Assembly: GCA_035315885.1 (NCBI GenBank)
Contig: DATFXM010000068.1
Span: forward strand, 1-64,000
From: DATFXM01 sp035315885
GTDB taxonomy: Bacteria > Acidobacteriota > Blastocatellia > UBA7656
DNA: 64,000 bases
Reading direction: 5' to 3'
A program made the translations under genes and the position numbers. The notes under the pieces are model-generated. The model saw nothing but the letters and a program-made list of their open reading frames with translations. It had not been told where the DNA came from and did no database searches. Positions 19,692-28,900 of this stretch are shown piece after piece; positions within the stretch are counted from its first letter, which is position 1; the number at the start of each line of letters is the position of its first letter.

Positions 19692-20476
19692 CGGATCTTC
19701 GGAGTGTAGTACCTCTTCAACCAACTGCTCAGTCCGTCGAGCCCGGGAAACAGAACTCGCTCGGTGATGTTCGCCTGGTCCAGCTTGTCCCGAACCTCCC
19801 ACTTCAGGCCGGCAGGAATAATTATCTTTCGTGCAAGCTCGGTATGACTCTCGAGCCAGTGATCGAGCCGGGCGTTCGGGTTCGACATCATCGAAAACAA
19901 CGCAAACTGATTGACGATCCGGTCATCCAAAGACGGCGGTTCAAAGAACACAACGCACTCGTCGTTGACTATCCGGTCGTACTCCGACAGCGTGCCCGCG
20001 ACCCGCTTGAGCATCTCCACGGTGAATGCATTTGAGCCTTCTTCCTGAAGAATCGTGCGCAACCTCTCCGGCAGCAGTTGATTCGTCTTCACAAAATCTA
20101 CGCACCAGATCACCGCGTCGTGCTGGTAATCCATCAGATGAACCGTGGCGAAGTGCAGCGCAACGTAGGGCGAGAACGTCCAGTCGATCAGCCGCGTGGG
20201 GAGGCCGTGATGTTGCGCGAGCGCAAGCCAATTCCACGTCGAGTTGTCGGTGAGCGCGCCGTGACGAGCGTACTTCGTGAAGTTTCTTAGGAGGTGACCC
20301 TCCAGCTTCTCGGGATTTCCGCCGAGCCTGATCAACCCGGTCTTTAGATTGTAGGTGGCATTCCCAAGCCCACGAAATGCAAAGTTAGACCTGAACCGCG
20401 CAAGGGGCTCTTCCCACGAACCCTCGTACAGGCGCTCGTTCAACTCGTTCCAGCTTTGTACTCTGATCTCAACCAA
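19688..20476 (-). CDS. FRG-domain protein
   Basis: The protein has 262 residues. The FRG signature is clear: FAFRGLGN near residue 31 (Phe-Arg-Gly), then LALAQHHGLPTRLIDWTFSPYVALHFA (about 85-111), and a C-terminal Asp/Arg-rich part. The start appears to be TTG at 20474-20476. FRG domains share features with ADP-ribosyltransferase-like folds and often occur in proteins linked to phage defence or toxins, but no activity is established for this one. It pairs with a small zinc-ribbon gene and stands apart from the operon upstream (189-bp gap). Confidence 0.88.
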   Translation of the reverse strand: MVEIRVQSWNELNERLYEGSWEEPLARFRSNFAFRGLGNATYNLKTGLIRLGGNPEKLEGHLLRNFTKYARHGALTDNSTWNWLALAQHHGLPTRLIDWTFSPYVALHFATVHLMDYQHDAVIWCVDFVKTNQLLPERLRTILQEEGSNAFTVEMLKRVAGTLSEYDRIVNDECVVFFEPPSLDDRIVNQFALFSMMSNPNARLDHWLESHTELARKIIIPAGLKWEVRDKLDQANITERVLFPGLDGLSSWLKRYYTPKIR

Positions 20477-20665
20477 TTTATCTCGAAGATAAACTGACAG
20501 TCACGAATGGATTTCTGAGTTCTACATACGCACACGCTTCTCAACGAGGAACGTGTTTGGACGGGCTCTGAGGCTCGAAACCTTTTTCACTGTCGACGAC
20601 CCATTGTGATTCACCACTTGATTGCTGCGCGATGATATTTGCGGTGGGGTTGACTGCCCGGACAT

Positions 20666-21247
20666 TTAAACCCTCCGATAATACGCATAACCCGCGCAGG
20701 CGCGGCATAGCGTTCGACCATCCTTTATGATTTCTCGGCGGTCGTTAACGCCTTCGCCGCATTCGTCGCACCTCACTCTGGAAACTGGATGGCCGGGCTG
20801 ATCCTGCTCGGGGATGTCGACTTCGACTCGCTCACATTTGAAAAGCGATTCGTCAGGCAACTCCTTGTAGGCATGAAGCTGCCGCTGGTACTTGTTAGCT
20901 ATTTCCGGATAACGTCGGTCGGCCGCTTCTCGCGAGTCTTCGACTGCAACTACTCGGGCTGCCTGTTTTGTTGCGGTGTTCACAAACGTCGCTGCCAGCT
21001 TGCCGAAGTCCTGAAACTTCATCGTGCGCTTGCCGAGCCTGCAGCCGGTCACCGTGTTAATAGCGTCCGCCGCGCATCGGTCGATCTCCACGAATACCAG
21101 AATTCTTCTTTGATCAGCTCCCAGCGGATCGTCTATACCGATTAGCTTGCAACCAAGCATCGCCATCCGAACACCAAGCACCTGACCCGCGCACATATGG
21201 CCGTGGTTTTTTTCCGCGCGAACCAGATATTCTTCGAGAGTGTCCAT
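20666..21247 (-). CDS. FmdE-like protein with C-terminal zinc finger
   Basis: The protein has 193 residues. The N-terminal domain matches the subunit E family of formylmethanofuran dehydrogenase: HGHMCAGQVLGVRMA at 15-29 with Cys19, then VEIDRCAADAI and CRLGKRTMKFQDFGK. The C-terminus has a four-Cys zinc finger (CDECG ... CRACAG). In bacteria without methanofuran, FmdE-like proteins have uncertain metal-handling or redox roles. It lies 34 bp downstream of the NamZ gene and may be the last gene of that operon. Confidence 0.88.
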   Translation of the reverse strand: MDTLEEYLVRAEKNHGHMCAGQVLGVRMAMLGCKLIGIDDPLGADQRRILVFVEIDRCAADAINTVTGCRLGKRTMKFQDFGKLAATFVNTATKQAARVVAVEDSREAADRRYPEIANKYQRQLHAYKELPDESLFKCERVEVDIPEQDQPGHPVSRVRCDECGEGVNDRREIIKDGRTLCRACAGYAYYRRV

Positions 21248-21281
21248 CGAGGAATAAGATTATAGCAGCGCTACAGAATAA

Positions 21282-22448
21282 TCACTCATACAACAAATAC
21301 TTCTTTCTCGTCTCGTCGAACGCCAGCACACCAGCGGCCCAACTCACTTCAATTTCAGACACAGCAACGTCGTGCTCGATCTGCTCGCGCAGCATACTGC
21401 CCCCGTTGATGACATCAAACGGGAGCTTGTCAAAAACGTATTCATAAGGCGGTTGCTTCCACTCGAAGCTCGACGGCCACAGACGGCGAATCGCTGCGAT
21501 TATCGTGACCGCGGTTGCTACCGGGCGAAATGCGTCGCGATCAGTCACGTGAAGCTGTAGCCCGCCGCAAAGCTCGCCTTTGAACTTATGAAACGTAGGC
21601 TCAAAGAAAATCGGTCGAAAGAACACTCCGGCTGAAGGAGTGGACTTCAGTTCGTTCGCAAGCTGGTATGGCTCTATCCAGGGCGCGCCAATTATCTCGA
21701 ACGGCCGCGTCGTGCCTCGGCCCTCCGACACATTGGTTCCTTCAAACATTACGCTGCCGGGATAGACTATCGCAGTATCAAGCGACGGCATATTTGGCGA
21801 AGGCATTATCCACGGCAGGCCTGTCCGATCGTAGTAATCCGCGCGGCTCCACCCTTCAAGCATCACAACATCCAGCGCGCAGCCGATCCCAAACTCTCGA
21901 TTGAACATCAACGCCAGCTCTCCGATGGTCATCCCGTGTCTCATCGGTACGGGAAACATTCCAACAAATGATCGGAAGGCGGGCTCAAGAAGTGCGCCTT
22001 CCATCTCGATGCCGCCTATCGGGTTTGGACGGTCAAGGACAACGAAGCGCTTGCCCGCTTCTCTTGCGGCTTCCATAGCCAACGCCATCGTGTAAACGAA
22101 CGTGTACACCCTCGTGCCGACGTCCGGAACATCGAAAACGAGTACGTCCACGTCGCGGAGCATTTCAGGGCCGGGTCTTCGCGTCTCGCCGTACAACGAA
22201 TACACAGGCAAGGTTGTCCTCGAGTCCTTGAATGACCTCCACTCGATCATGTTGTCCTGAGTCTCACCGCGAATCCCGTGCTGGGGTCCAAAAAGGGTCG
22301 TAAGCTCTATCGCCTGGTTCGATCGAAATAAGTCCACTGCGTGCTCGAACCGGGAGTTCAGGGAGGCGGGGTTGACGATGAGACCCGCACGCTCACCCTT
22401 CACCAGATGGAGTTGCGACTGGAAGAGTACTTCGAGCCCGAGTTTCAT
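21282..22448 (-). CDS. namZ: NamZ/DUF1343-type exo-beta-N-acetylmuramidase
   Basis: The protein has 388 residues. DUF1343 features are visible: GLIVNPASLN near 23-32, TLFGPQHGIRGE near 51-62, VFDVPDVGTRVYTFVYTM and LDRPNPIGG. Family members cut N-acetylmuramic acid from the non-reducing end of peptidoglycan fragments. No signal peptide is visible, unlike many exported homologues, so this copy may act in the cytoplasm on imported fragments. It starts seven bases after the SDR gene ends, in a five-gene minus-strand operon. Confidence 0.88.
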   Translation of the reverse strand: MKLGLEVLFQSQLHLVKGERAGLIVNPASLNSRFEHAVDLFRSNQAIELTTLFGPQHGIRGETQDNMIEWRSFKDSRTTLPVYSLYGETRRPGPEMLRDVDVLVFDVPDVGTRVYTFVYTMALAMEAAREAGKRFVVLDRPNPIGGIEMEGALLEPAFRSFVGMFPVPMRHGMTIGELALMFNREFGIGCALDVVMLEGWSRADYYDRTGLPWIMPSPNMPSLDTAIVYPGSVMFEGTNVSEGRGTTRPFEIIGAPWIEPYQLANELKSTPSAGVFFRPIFFEPTFHKFKGELCGGLQLHVTDRDAFRPVATAVTIIAAIRRLWPSSFEWKQPPYEYVFDKLPFDVINGGSMLREQIEHDVAVSEIEVSWAAGVLAFDETRKKYLLYE

Positions 22449-22455
22449 CTGACAC

Positions 22456-23217
22456 TCACCCGCAAAGCACCGACCCGCCGTTTACATTCAGGACCTCGCC
22501 ATTTATGTGACTCGCCAGTGAAGACGCAAGGAACAGGACGGGGCCGGCGATTTCTTCAGGCGTGGCTACCCTGCCAAGAGGATTGAGCGCCTGGATCTTT
22601 TTCTGTTCTTCCGGGTCGTTCAATGCTTCTTCAGTCATATCGGTCGAGACCCATCCCGGTGCAACACAATTGACGGTGATCCCTCGTGGTCCCAACTCGG
22701 CAGCGAGCGATTTTGTGATGGCAATGATCGCTCCTTTAGTCGCGGCGTAGTGAGAATGGAAGGATTCGCCTCGCTGGCCTGCGGTAGATGAGATCAGAAT
22801 GATTGTGCCGCGCTTCTGTTTCAGCATGAGCCGCGCCGCGTTGTGACAGCACGTGTAGATCGAGTCCAGGTTTATATGCAGCGTTTCCTGCCATTGATCG
22901 GCAGTCATACGCTCGATGGCGGCGCGTTTCCAAATCCCGGCGTTCGCCACGAGTACGTCCAGCCTGCCGAATCGATTGATCGCTTCCTGAAACATCGTAG
23001 CCGTGTCGCGAGGATTTGAGACGTCGCATCGGTAGGCGATCGCTTCGCAACCGAATTCCTTGCAGCGAGCCGAGGTTTGCGTTGCGGCTGTGCGGTTACG
23101 GTTGTAGTTGAGCAGCAGGCCTCTCGCTCCGGCCTCGGCGAATTTAATTGCCGTGGCCGCACCAATGCCGCGCGACGCACCGGTGATCAGCGCGACTTTC
23201 TCGGAGAGATCGATCAT
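22456..23217 (-). CDS. SDR-family oxidoreductase (FabG-like)
   Basis: The protein has 253 residues. The NAD(P)-binding motif TGASRGIG (12-19), the NAG motif (LVANAGIW), and the catalytic Ser with YxxxK (HYAATKGA) are all present, as is the PEEIAGPVLFLAS segment common in FabG-like proteins. The substrate is unknown. Placement between a NamZ-type muramidase and an MFS carrier suggests catabolism or recycling of an amino sugar derivative and not fatty-acid synthesis. Confidence 0.92.
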   Translation of the reverse strand: MIDLSEKVALITGASRGIGAATAIKFAEAGARGLLLNYNRNRTAATQTSARCKEFGCEAIAYRCDVSNPRDTATMFQEAINRFGRLDVLVANAGIWKRAAIERMTADQWQETLHINLDSIYTCCHNAARLMLKQKRGTIILISSTAGQRGESFHSHYAATKGAIIAITKSLAAELGPRGITVNCVAPGWVSTDMTEEALNDPEEQKKIQALNPLGRVATPEEIAGPVLFLASSLASHINGEVLNVNGGSVLCG

Positions 23218-23234
23218 CCGAATTGATCCTGGAT

Positions 23235-24443
23235 CTAATCACCGGCCGCTGCCGCGGCCAGGTCTGATCGAACAACACGGCGGGCGTGTTCTTCACGAGG
23301 CAGGAAGTAGGCCAGCACGCCTGCTACGAGAGTGAATGCCGAAGCGAAAATCAGAACCTTGCGAAAGCCGTAAGCCGGAACAAAGTGGTCAAGGAGCGTA
23401 GGCGAAAGCGCTCCGATGCCCCAGGCCGCACCCATCATCAACGCTGAGACGGTGCTGGTCTGGCCGGGTACGAGTTCCTGTGCCATTGCAACTATCACCG
23501 GCAGCGTGGACAGCAACACGAAGCCGCCGAGTCCCAGGAGCACTATCCTCAAAGGTCCCGTCGCAGTGAATGCCCCCATCATCAGCGGACCGGCAAGCAA
23601 ACCCGAATACAGAGTTACGGCGCGACCGGAGAAACGCTCGGCTATCAAGCCACCTGCAAGTCCACCAAGGCCGCCCATCAGCAAAAACACCGTCAGCACG
23701 TTTCCGGTCTCGGTCAACGTGTAGCCCTGATCGTGCAAAACAAACGGAAGGTAGTTGTTGGTTGTAACTTGAAGCCCGGAACGAATCACCGTTATCACAT
23801 AGAGCAGCGTGAGAGGCTTCCAGACTGCGCGAAGAGCACTCGCGAAGCGTGGCCTGGTATCACCGCTGCCCTGCGCCCGCGGCGAGTATCGCGGAAGCGG
23901 AGGACAGAACTTAAACAGAACCACGGTCATCAGGACTCCAAGGACCGCGATGTAGTATGAACGCTCCAACCCAACGGTTGCGACCACCCGGGTAATGATC
24001 AAAGGCCCCACCGCAAAGCCTAGCGTTCCAAACGCCGAGAACATCGCCATTCCAACTCGCCGCCGATCGCCTGCCGCGGTCGCCGCCATGGCCGCGCCTT
24101 GCGGGTGAAAAGAACCGATGCCGATTCCCGCCAGCATCAGCACCGACATCAACACCGCATAAGATGGGGCAAGACCGATCAGTGAAGTGAACACGGCTGT
24201 GACAGTGAGACTGAAGACCGCAAATAGCTTTCGAGCGTAGCGGTCGGAAATAATGCCGTACAGCGGTTGCATTAACGACGATGAGACGGCGTACAACGGT
24301 GCAAGCGCAAAAATCTGAGGATCGGAGAGCTTAAGCTTGAACTTGATGAGCGGCAACAGCGGGTAGATGACGCTCGAATAGGAGTCGCTGACAAAGTGTC
24401 CGGCGCACAGCGCTGCTAGTGTGACTTTCTCTTTTCGGCCCAT
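23235..24443 (-). CDS. MFS transporter (fosmidomycin-resistance-like)
   Basis: The protein has 402 residues with about 12 membrane helices. The motif after helix 2 (YGIISDRYARK) and the GIGSFHPQGAAMA segment resemble the Fsr branch of the major facilitator superfamily. Neighbours (C26 amidase, SDR, NamZ) suggest uptake or export of a peptidoglycan-derived or gamma-glutamyl compound. That is inference; the Fsr label implies family resemblance, not drug resistance. Confidence 0.9.
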   Translation of the reverse strand: MGRKEKVTLAALCAGHFVSDSYSSVIYPLLPLIKFKLKLSDPQIFALAPLYAVSSSLMQPLYGIISDRYARKLFAVFSLTVTAVFTSLIGLAPSYAVLMSVLMLAGIGIGSFHPQGAAMAATAAGDRRRVGMAMFSAFGTLGFAVGPLIITRVVATVGLERSYYIAVLGVLMTVVLFKFCPPLPRYSPRAQGSGDTRPRFASALRAVWKPLTLLYVITVIRSGLQVTTNNYLPFVLHDQGYTLTETGNVLTVFLLMGGLGGLAGGLIAERFSGRAVTLYSGLLAGPLMMGAFTATGPLRIVLLGLGGFVLLSTLPVIVAMAQELVPGQTSTVSALMMGAAWGIGALSPTLLDHFVPAYGFRKVLIFASAFTLVAGVLAYFLPREEHARRVVRSDLAAAAAGD

Positions 24444-24461
24444 GACCGTGAGATTGTTTGG

Positions 24462-25241
24462 CTATGCTCGCGCAGATTCGGAAAGCCTCGACCGGGACCG
24501 ATCGCGGGCTTCGGCGATGAAGCGGTTGAAGATCGCCTGAGAGAGCGCATCCCCTTGCCATCCCACTTCAGGGTGCCATTGGACACCGAGCACGAAATGA
24601 TCGGGTCGTGTGTCGACTACCGCTTCGACTACGCCGTCGTTGGCCCACGCTACTGCCTCGAGATCGCGGCCGACCAGTTCAATCGCCTGATGGTGATGAC
24701 TATTGACCACCGCCTTAGTCGAACCGGCAAGCTCAGCCAGCAGTGAGTTCTTGGTAACGGTGATCGAATGCGATCGACGATCAAATACATCGCCCTGCAT
24801 GTGCTTCAATGGGCTTTGGACTTCCGAGCCGATGTCCTGGACAAGGGTCCCGCCCCGGCACACGTTCAGCGACTGGATGCCAAAACAGATTGCCAGTATT
24901 GGAAGGTTTCGTTTTTCTGCTGAAGCTAGAAGCAGCGCGTCGGTTTCATCGCGGCGAGGAACTACCGGTCCGAGGAGCGGCTTTGGTTCGCGTCCGTATC
25001 GCAGAGGATCGACATCGTTGCCGGCACCGGACAGGCATACCGCGTCCAGATGATCGACGATCGAATTGATGTAATCGGGTTCAGGTATCAGCGGCAGTAG
25101 AATCGGGGCTCCGCCTGCTGCGTAAATCGCTTCGGAGTAAGTTTCGCGAAGCTCATAGTAAAAGGTGGTCCAGTTATAGCGGCAAGGAATTCCGACGATT
25201 GGCCGGTACTCCCCGGCGTCTTGTTGTTTGCTCAAGTGCAT
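24462..25241 (-). CDS. gamma-glutamyl amide hydrolase (peptidase C26, PuuD-like)
   Basis: The protein has 259 residues from the ATG at 25241 (MHLSKQQ). In-frame ATGs at 25280 and 25313 would add up to 24 residues, but a strong palindrome (25282-25307) lies in that leader, so the start is not certain. Class I amidotransferase residues are present: the nucleophile Cys in ILAICFGIQ (C119), the His in GVQWHPEV, and its Glu. The family hydrolyses gamma-glutamyl bonds, as in gamma-glutamyl-GABA. It is the first gene of a five-gene operon with intergenic gaps of 7-34 bp. Confidence 0.88.
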   Translation of the reverse strand: MHLSKQQDAGEYRPIVGIPCRYNWTTFYYELRETYSEAIYAAGGAPILLPLIPEPDYINSIVDHLDAVCLSGAGNDVDPLRYGREPKPLLGPVVPRRDETDALLLASAEKRNLPILAICFGIQSLNVCRGGTLVQDIGSEVQSPLKHMQGDVFDRRSHSITVTKNSLLAELAGSTKAVVNSHHHQAIELVGRDLEAVAWANDGVVEAVVDTRPDHFVLGVQWHPEVGWQGDALSQAIFNRFIAEARDRSRSRLSESARA

Positions 25242-25281
25242 GCCCCGATCAGTTGTTATAGTTTGCCCCTTCAACAGCATC

Positions 25282-25307
25282 GCCGCAGGAGACTGTATCC
25301 CTGCGGC
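25282..25307. promoter_or_regulatory. perfect hairpin in the leader of the C26-NamZ operon
   Basis: GCCGCAGG (25282-25289) pairs with CCTGCGGC (25300-25307) around a 10-base loop. It sits 41-66 bases before the ATG at 25241 and just beyond the alternative ATG at 25280. It could be an operator or a leader hairpin. Confidence 0.45.
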
Positions 25308-25528
25308 GCTCACTATGTGAGATCGAAAAAGCAGAATAAACGTTGACGAATTGGAGTGTCAATGCAAAGCGTAACGAATCGTTCTTGAGTAGTGCGGTTT
25401 CGAGTTTAAGAGCGCCGAAAAGAGTGTAAGCCGGCGGCGCGGGCGACAGAATGGGCTCAGCATAATAATCGACTGTATCAGCGTTATCGCTAGTACCTGG
25501 GTGCAGCGGATAAGGACTAGGGCTCCGT

Positions 25529-25825
25529 GCCCTCCTTCAAACGCGGGCTCGCCCTCCTGCGTGGGCATTTCTGATCCAATTGCGTGCTATGTGAGACCGC
25601 CCGAAATACCCGTTTTCAAGTAGATAGTCACAATAACAGAGTGCTCTGTCCCCTCCGCCAAGAGGGGCCTGTTTTATAGAAACTACGAGCGAAAGAAACA
25701 TGCCCTCCGGCAGGAGGGCTCTGTCCCATTTTATTGTCGGGTGTTGCAGAATCTAACAGAGCCCTCCTGGCGGAGGGTATGCATCCTGAATCCAATCGCG
25801 CATTTCCGACAGACTCCCTGCGGAG
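25529..25825. repeat. cluster of REP-like palindromes
   Basis: The gap 25314-25948 has no gene but several short palindromes built on CCCTCC/GGAGGG: near 25529-25566, CCCCTC/GAGGGG (25650-25667), GCCCTCC/GGAGGGC (25702-25719), CCCTCC/GGAGGG (25762-25777) and CTCC/GGAG near 25814. CTCTGT flanks the middle three, in opposite orientation for the last. ACAGAG-TG-CTCTGT (25636-25649) is a further palindrome. The arrangement resembles composite REP elements (BIMEs), with the same stem as beside the transposase remnant at 19273. Confidence 0.75.
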
Positions 25826-25938
25826 GGCGGTTCTCTATCGTGCTGTGAGTTCTACAAACATGGCCCTAGTGAAAGGCTGGGACCGGCGGTCTCCCCGTAC
25901 GCTCGACGTCTGTTTCTTCGTCACGTTATTCGTCGCCG

Positions 25939-25971
25939 AACTCAGAACTCAGAACTCAGTACTCAATTCAG
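25939..25971. repeat. heptamer array (AACTCAG)n overlapping the 3' end of an RND gene
   Basis: Three perfect AACTCAG units (25939-25959) are followed by two degenerate ones. On the minus strand the array encodes the last residues (ELSTEF) and the stop codon of the RND permease, so the repeat has moved into the end of the coding region. Confidence 0.7.
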
Positions 25972-28900
25972 CCCTCCGCTTCCGTTTGAATCGCAATCTC
26001 ACCCTGTCGAGATACAAATAGATCACCGGCGTCGTGAACAGCGTAAGCATCTGGCTCACGATCAAGCCACCCACGATCGTTATACCAAGAGGCCTGCGTA
26101 GCTCCGACCCTACCCCCAGGCCAATCGCCAGCGGCAGCCCGCCCAGCAACGCTGCCATCGTAGTCATCATGATGGGCCTGAAGCGCAGCAGACACGCTTC
26201 GTAGATCGCTGACTTCGGATCCCTGCCTTCAGTCCGCTCGGCTTCAAGCGCAAAGTCAATCATCATTATCGCGTTCTTCTTAACGATCCCGATCAGCAGG
26301 ATGATCCCGATCAGCGCAATTACGCTCAATTCAGTCTGACATAGCAGCAGCGCCAAAATAGCTCCAACTCCGGCTGAAGGGAGAGTCGAGAGAATCGTGA
26401 GCGGATGAATCAAGCTCTCGTAGAGAATCCCGAGTACTATGTACACCGCCACCAAAGCCGCCAGAATCAAGATCGGCTCGTTCGCAAGCGATGCCTGAAA
26501 TGCCTGCGCTGTACCCTGAAAGCCCGACTGAATCGTAGAGGGCATGCCGATTTCGCGTTGGGCTGCGTCGATGGCGTTGACCGCATCCCCGAGGGCGACG
26601 CCCGGCGCTAGGTTGAACGAGATCGTTACAGCAGGGAACTGTCCCTGATGGTTGACTGAAAGAGTCGTCGTTGTGCGTTCGAAGTGGGCGAACGCGCTCA
26701 ACGGCACTTCTGCGCCTGCTGGAACGAGAGCGGGTGTCGGAGTCTGCGGGCCTCCCGCGACCGTCGACGGCGAACCTCCTCCGGCGGTCGAAGCCGGAGC
26801 CGGAACTGCCAGCCCGGTCGGACCGCTTGACGGCGATAGTTCTGAAGCCGTTGCAGGACCGCTCGCAGGCGCACCTGAAGGTGATGTCGACGTTGTCTGC
26901 CCGCCTCCAGCGGTAGAAGCCCCGATCGTCGATCCGGAATTCGATGCAGTGGAAGCCGGCGCTGTTCCAGTAGCGGCGGGAGTAGTTGAACTCGCCGTCG
27001 TCGACGCTTGTGATGTACCGCTGGTTGCAGAGGATGTTGCAGCCGGTGGCTCAGGCGCGACCCTCGTTGTTGGAGCGGTCGTGGATGTCGCAGGCTGCGA
27101 CCCGGTAGCGGTTGAGCCTCCGGTGCTAGTCGACTGTGAAGGTGTCGTAGCTGACGGGGTGGTTCCGGTTGATGAGCTTGTGCTTCCGCCGGTGCTCGGT
27201 GTTGCGCCAGAGGCCGGCGTTGCCCCCGGCGTGGGCGGTGATGTTGGAGACGTGGGAGCAACGGGATTGGTTGCGGGAGTCACGCTGGTGGTCGTGGTAG
27301 CTTGAGTTGTTGAGCCGGCCGCAGCGCCCGCAGCCAAAGTTGTCGTATCGATCTGAGCCGGCGATGCGCCGGTAGTTGGAGTATTGAAGGTAGCTGTGAC
27401 AAATCCGTTTGTTGTTTGCGCCGTTACAAAGCCATTGGTTCTGGGGGCAATGACAAAATTGTTTGGCGTTGGTGCGAAGGCGCTCAACGAAGTCGGTTGG
27501 CTCGCCGCTGCGGCAAGAGTCGGAGGTGAGGTCGTTACCCCGCCGCCGCCGGCGGAAGCGCTCTGCGCGGTTGGGGACGGCGTCTGCTGAATGCCGGTCG
27601 ACCGAACGTAAATCTGCTTGAGGGTGTCGGGGCTCTGCCAGTATCGCGGAGCGACCTCCATCACAACGTGATATTGATTTAGCTGGGTGTACATCGTGGA
27701 CACCGGTCTCTGGCCAAACGCGTCGTACAGCGCGTCGTCGATCATCTGCGCGGAAATCCCGAGACGCGCGGCGGTATCTCGATCAATGACCAGCTTCTCC
27801 TGAAGTCCACGGTCTTGCTGATCGGTGCTCAGGTCGGTGAGATGGGGAACAGTTCGAAGCTTTGCGAGCAGACGTGGCGCCCACGTTGTCAACTCATCGA
27901 GGTTGTCATCCTGCAGCGTGTATTGATAGAGACCGCCTCCAAGCCTCCCACCAACATTGATGTCCTGAACAGGACGCAGGAATGTACTCGCACCCGCCAG
28001 CCTCGAGAGTTTGCCTCTGAGGCGAGCGATTACGTCGGTGGTCGAAACCTTTCGCTCCTCGAGCGGTTTGAGCGAGATGAACATTCTGCCGGTGTTGGTG
28101 GTCGAACCTCCGCCGCCACCAGTGAACGCGCCTACGGTGTCAATTGCCGGGTCGGTCATGATTATGCTGACCGACTCAGTGAGTTTCTGTCGCATCGCCT
28201 GGAAGGAAATATCCTGTGAAGCCTGCACGGATGCCTGGAGCCGGCCGGTGTCCTGGTCAGGGAAAAATCCCTTTGGAACGATTATGTAGAGATATATGTT
28301 GAAACAGATCGTGGCGATCGTGACTACAAGCATCAGTCCCGGATGTCTGAGCACCCATCCGAGCGCGATCTCGTACTCGCTGTGAAAAAGATTGAACACT
28401 TTTTCGCTGAATCGATAAATCCTGCCGTGACGGCGTTCGCTTTCGGGCTTCAGGAACTTCGCGCACATCATCGGAGTCGCAGTCAGCGACACGAGCAGCG
28501 AAACCGCGATCGCGATCGACAACGTTACTGCGAACTCGCGGAACAGACGCCCGACGATACCTCCCATAAGCAGGATGGGAATGAACACCGCGATGAGCGA
28601 AATGCTCATCGACAGCACGGTGAACCCAATCTGTCTTGCTCCGAGCATCGCCGCCTTAAGCGGACGCATGCCCTGCTCCAGGTACCTGGTGATGTTTTCA
28701 ATCACCACGATGGCGTCGTCCACTACGAACCCGGTGGAGATCGTCAAGGCCATCAGCGAGAGGTTGTCGAGGCTGTATCCGAGCAAATACATCGCGCCAA
28801 AAGTTCCGAGGAGTGAAAGTGGAACCGCCACGCTCGGGATGACGGTCGCCCACGCGTTACGCAGGAAGGCGAATACCACCAGGATGACCAGCGAAATCGA

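Noticed and set aside
19688..25241. FRG pair and adjacent operon as a complete phage-defence island
   Set aside because: Apart from FRG, no nuclease, cyclase, reverse transcriptase or other defence gene is present; the operon enzymes look metabolic.
26652..27305. 217-residue plus-strand ORF rich in Val, Ala, Gly and Pro
   Set aside because: It is the antisense of the low-complexity insertion in the RND permease.
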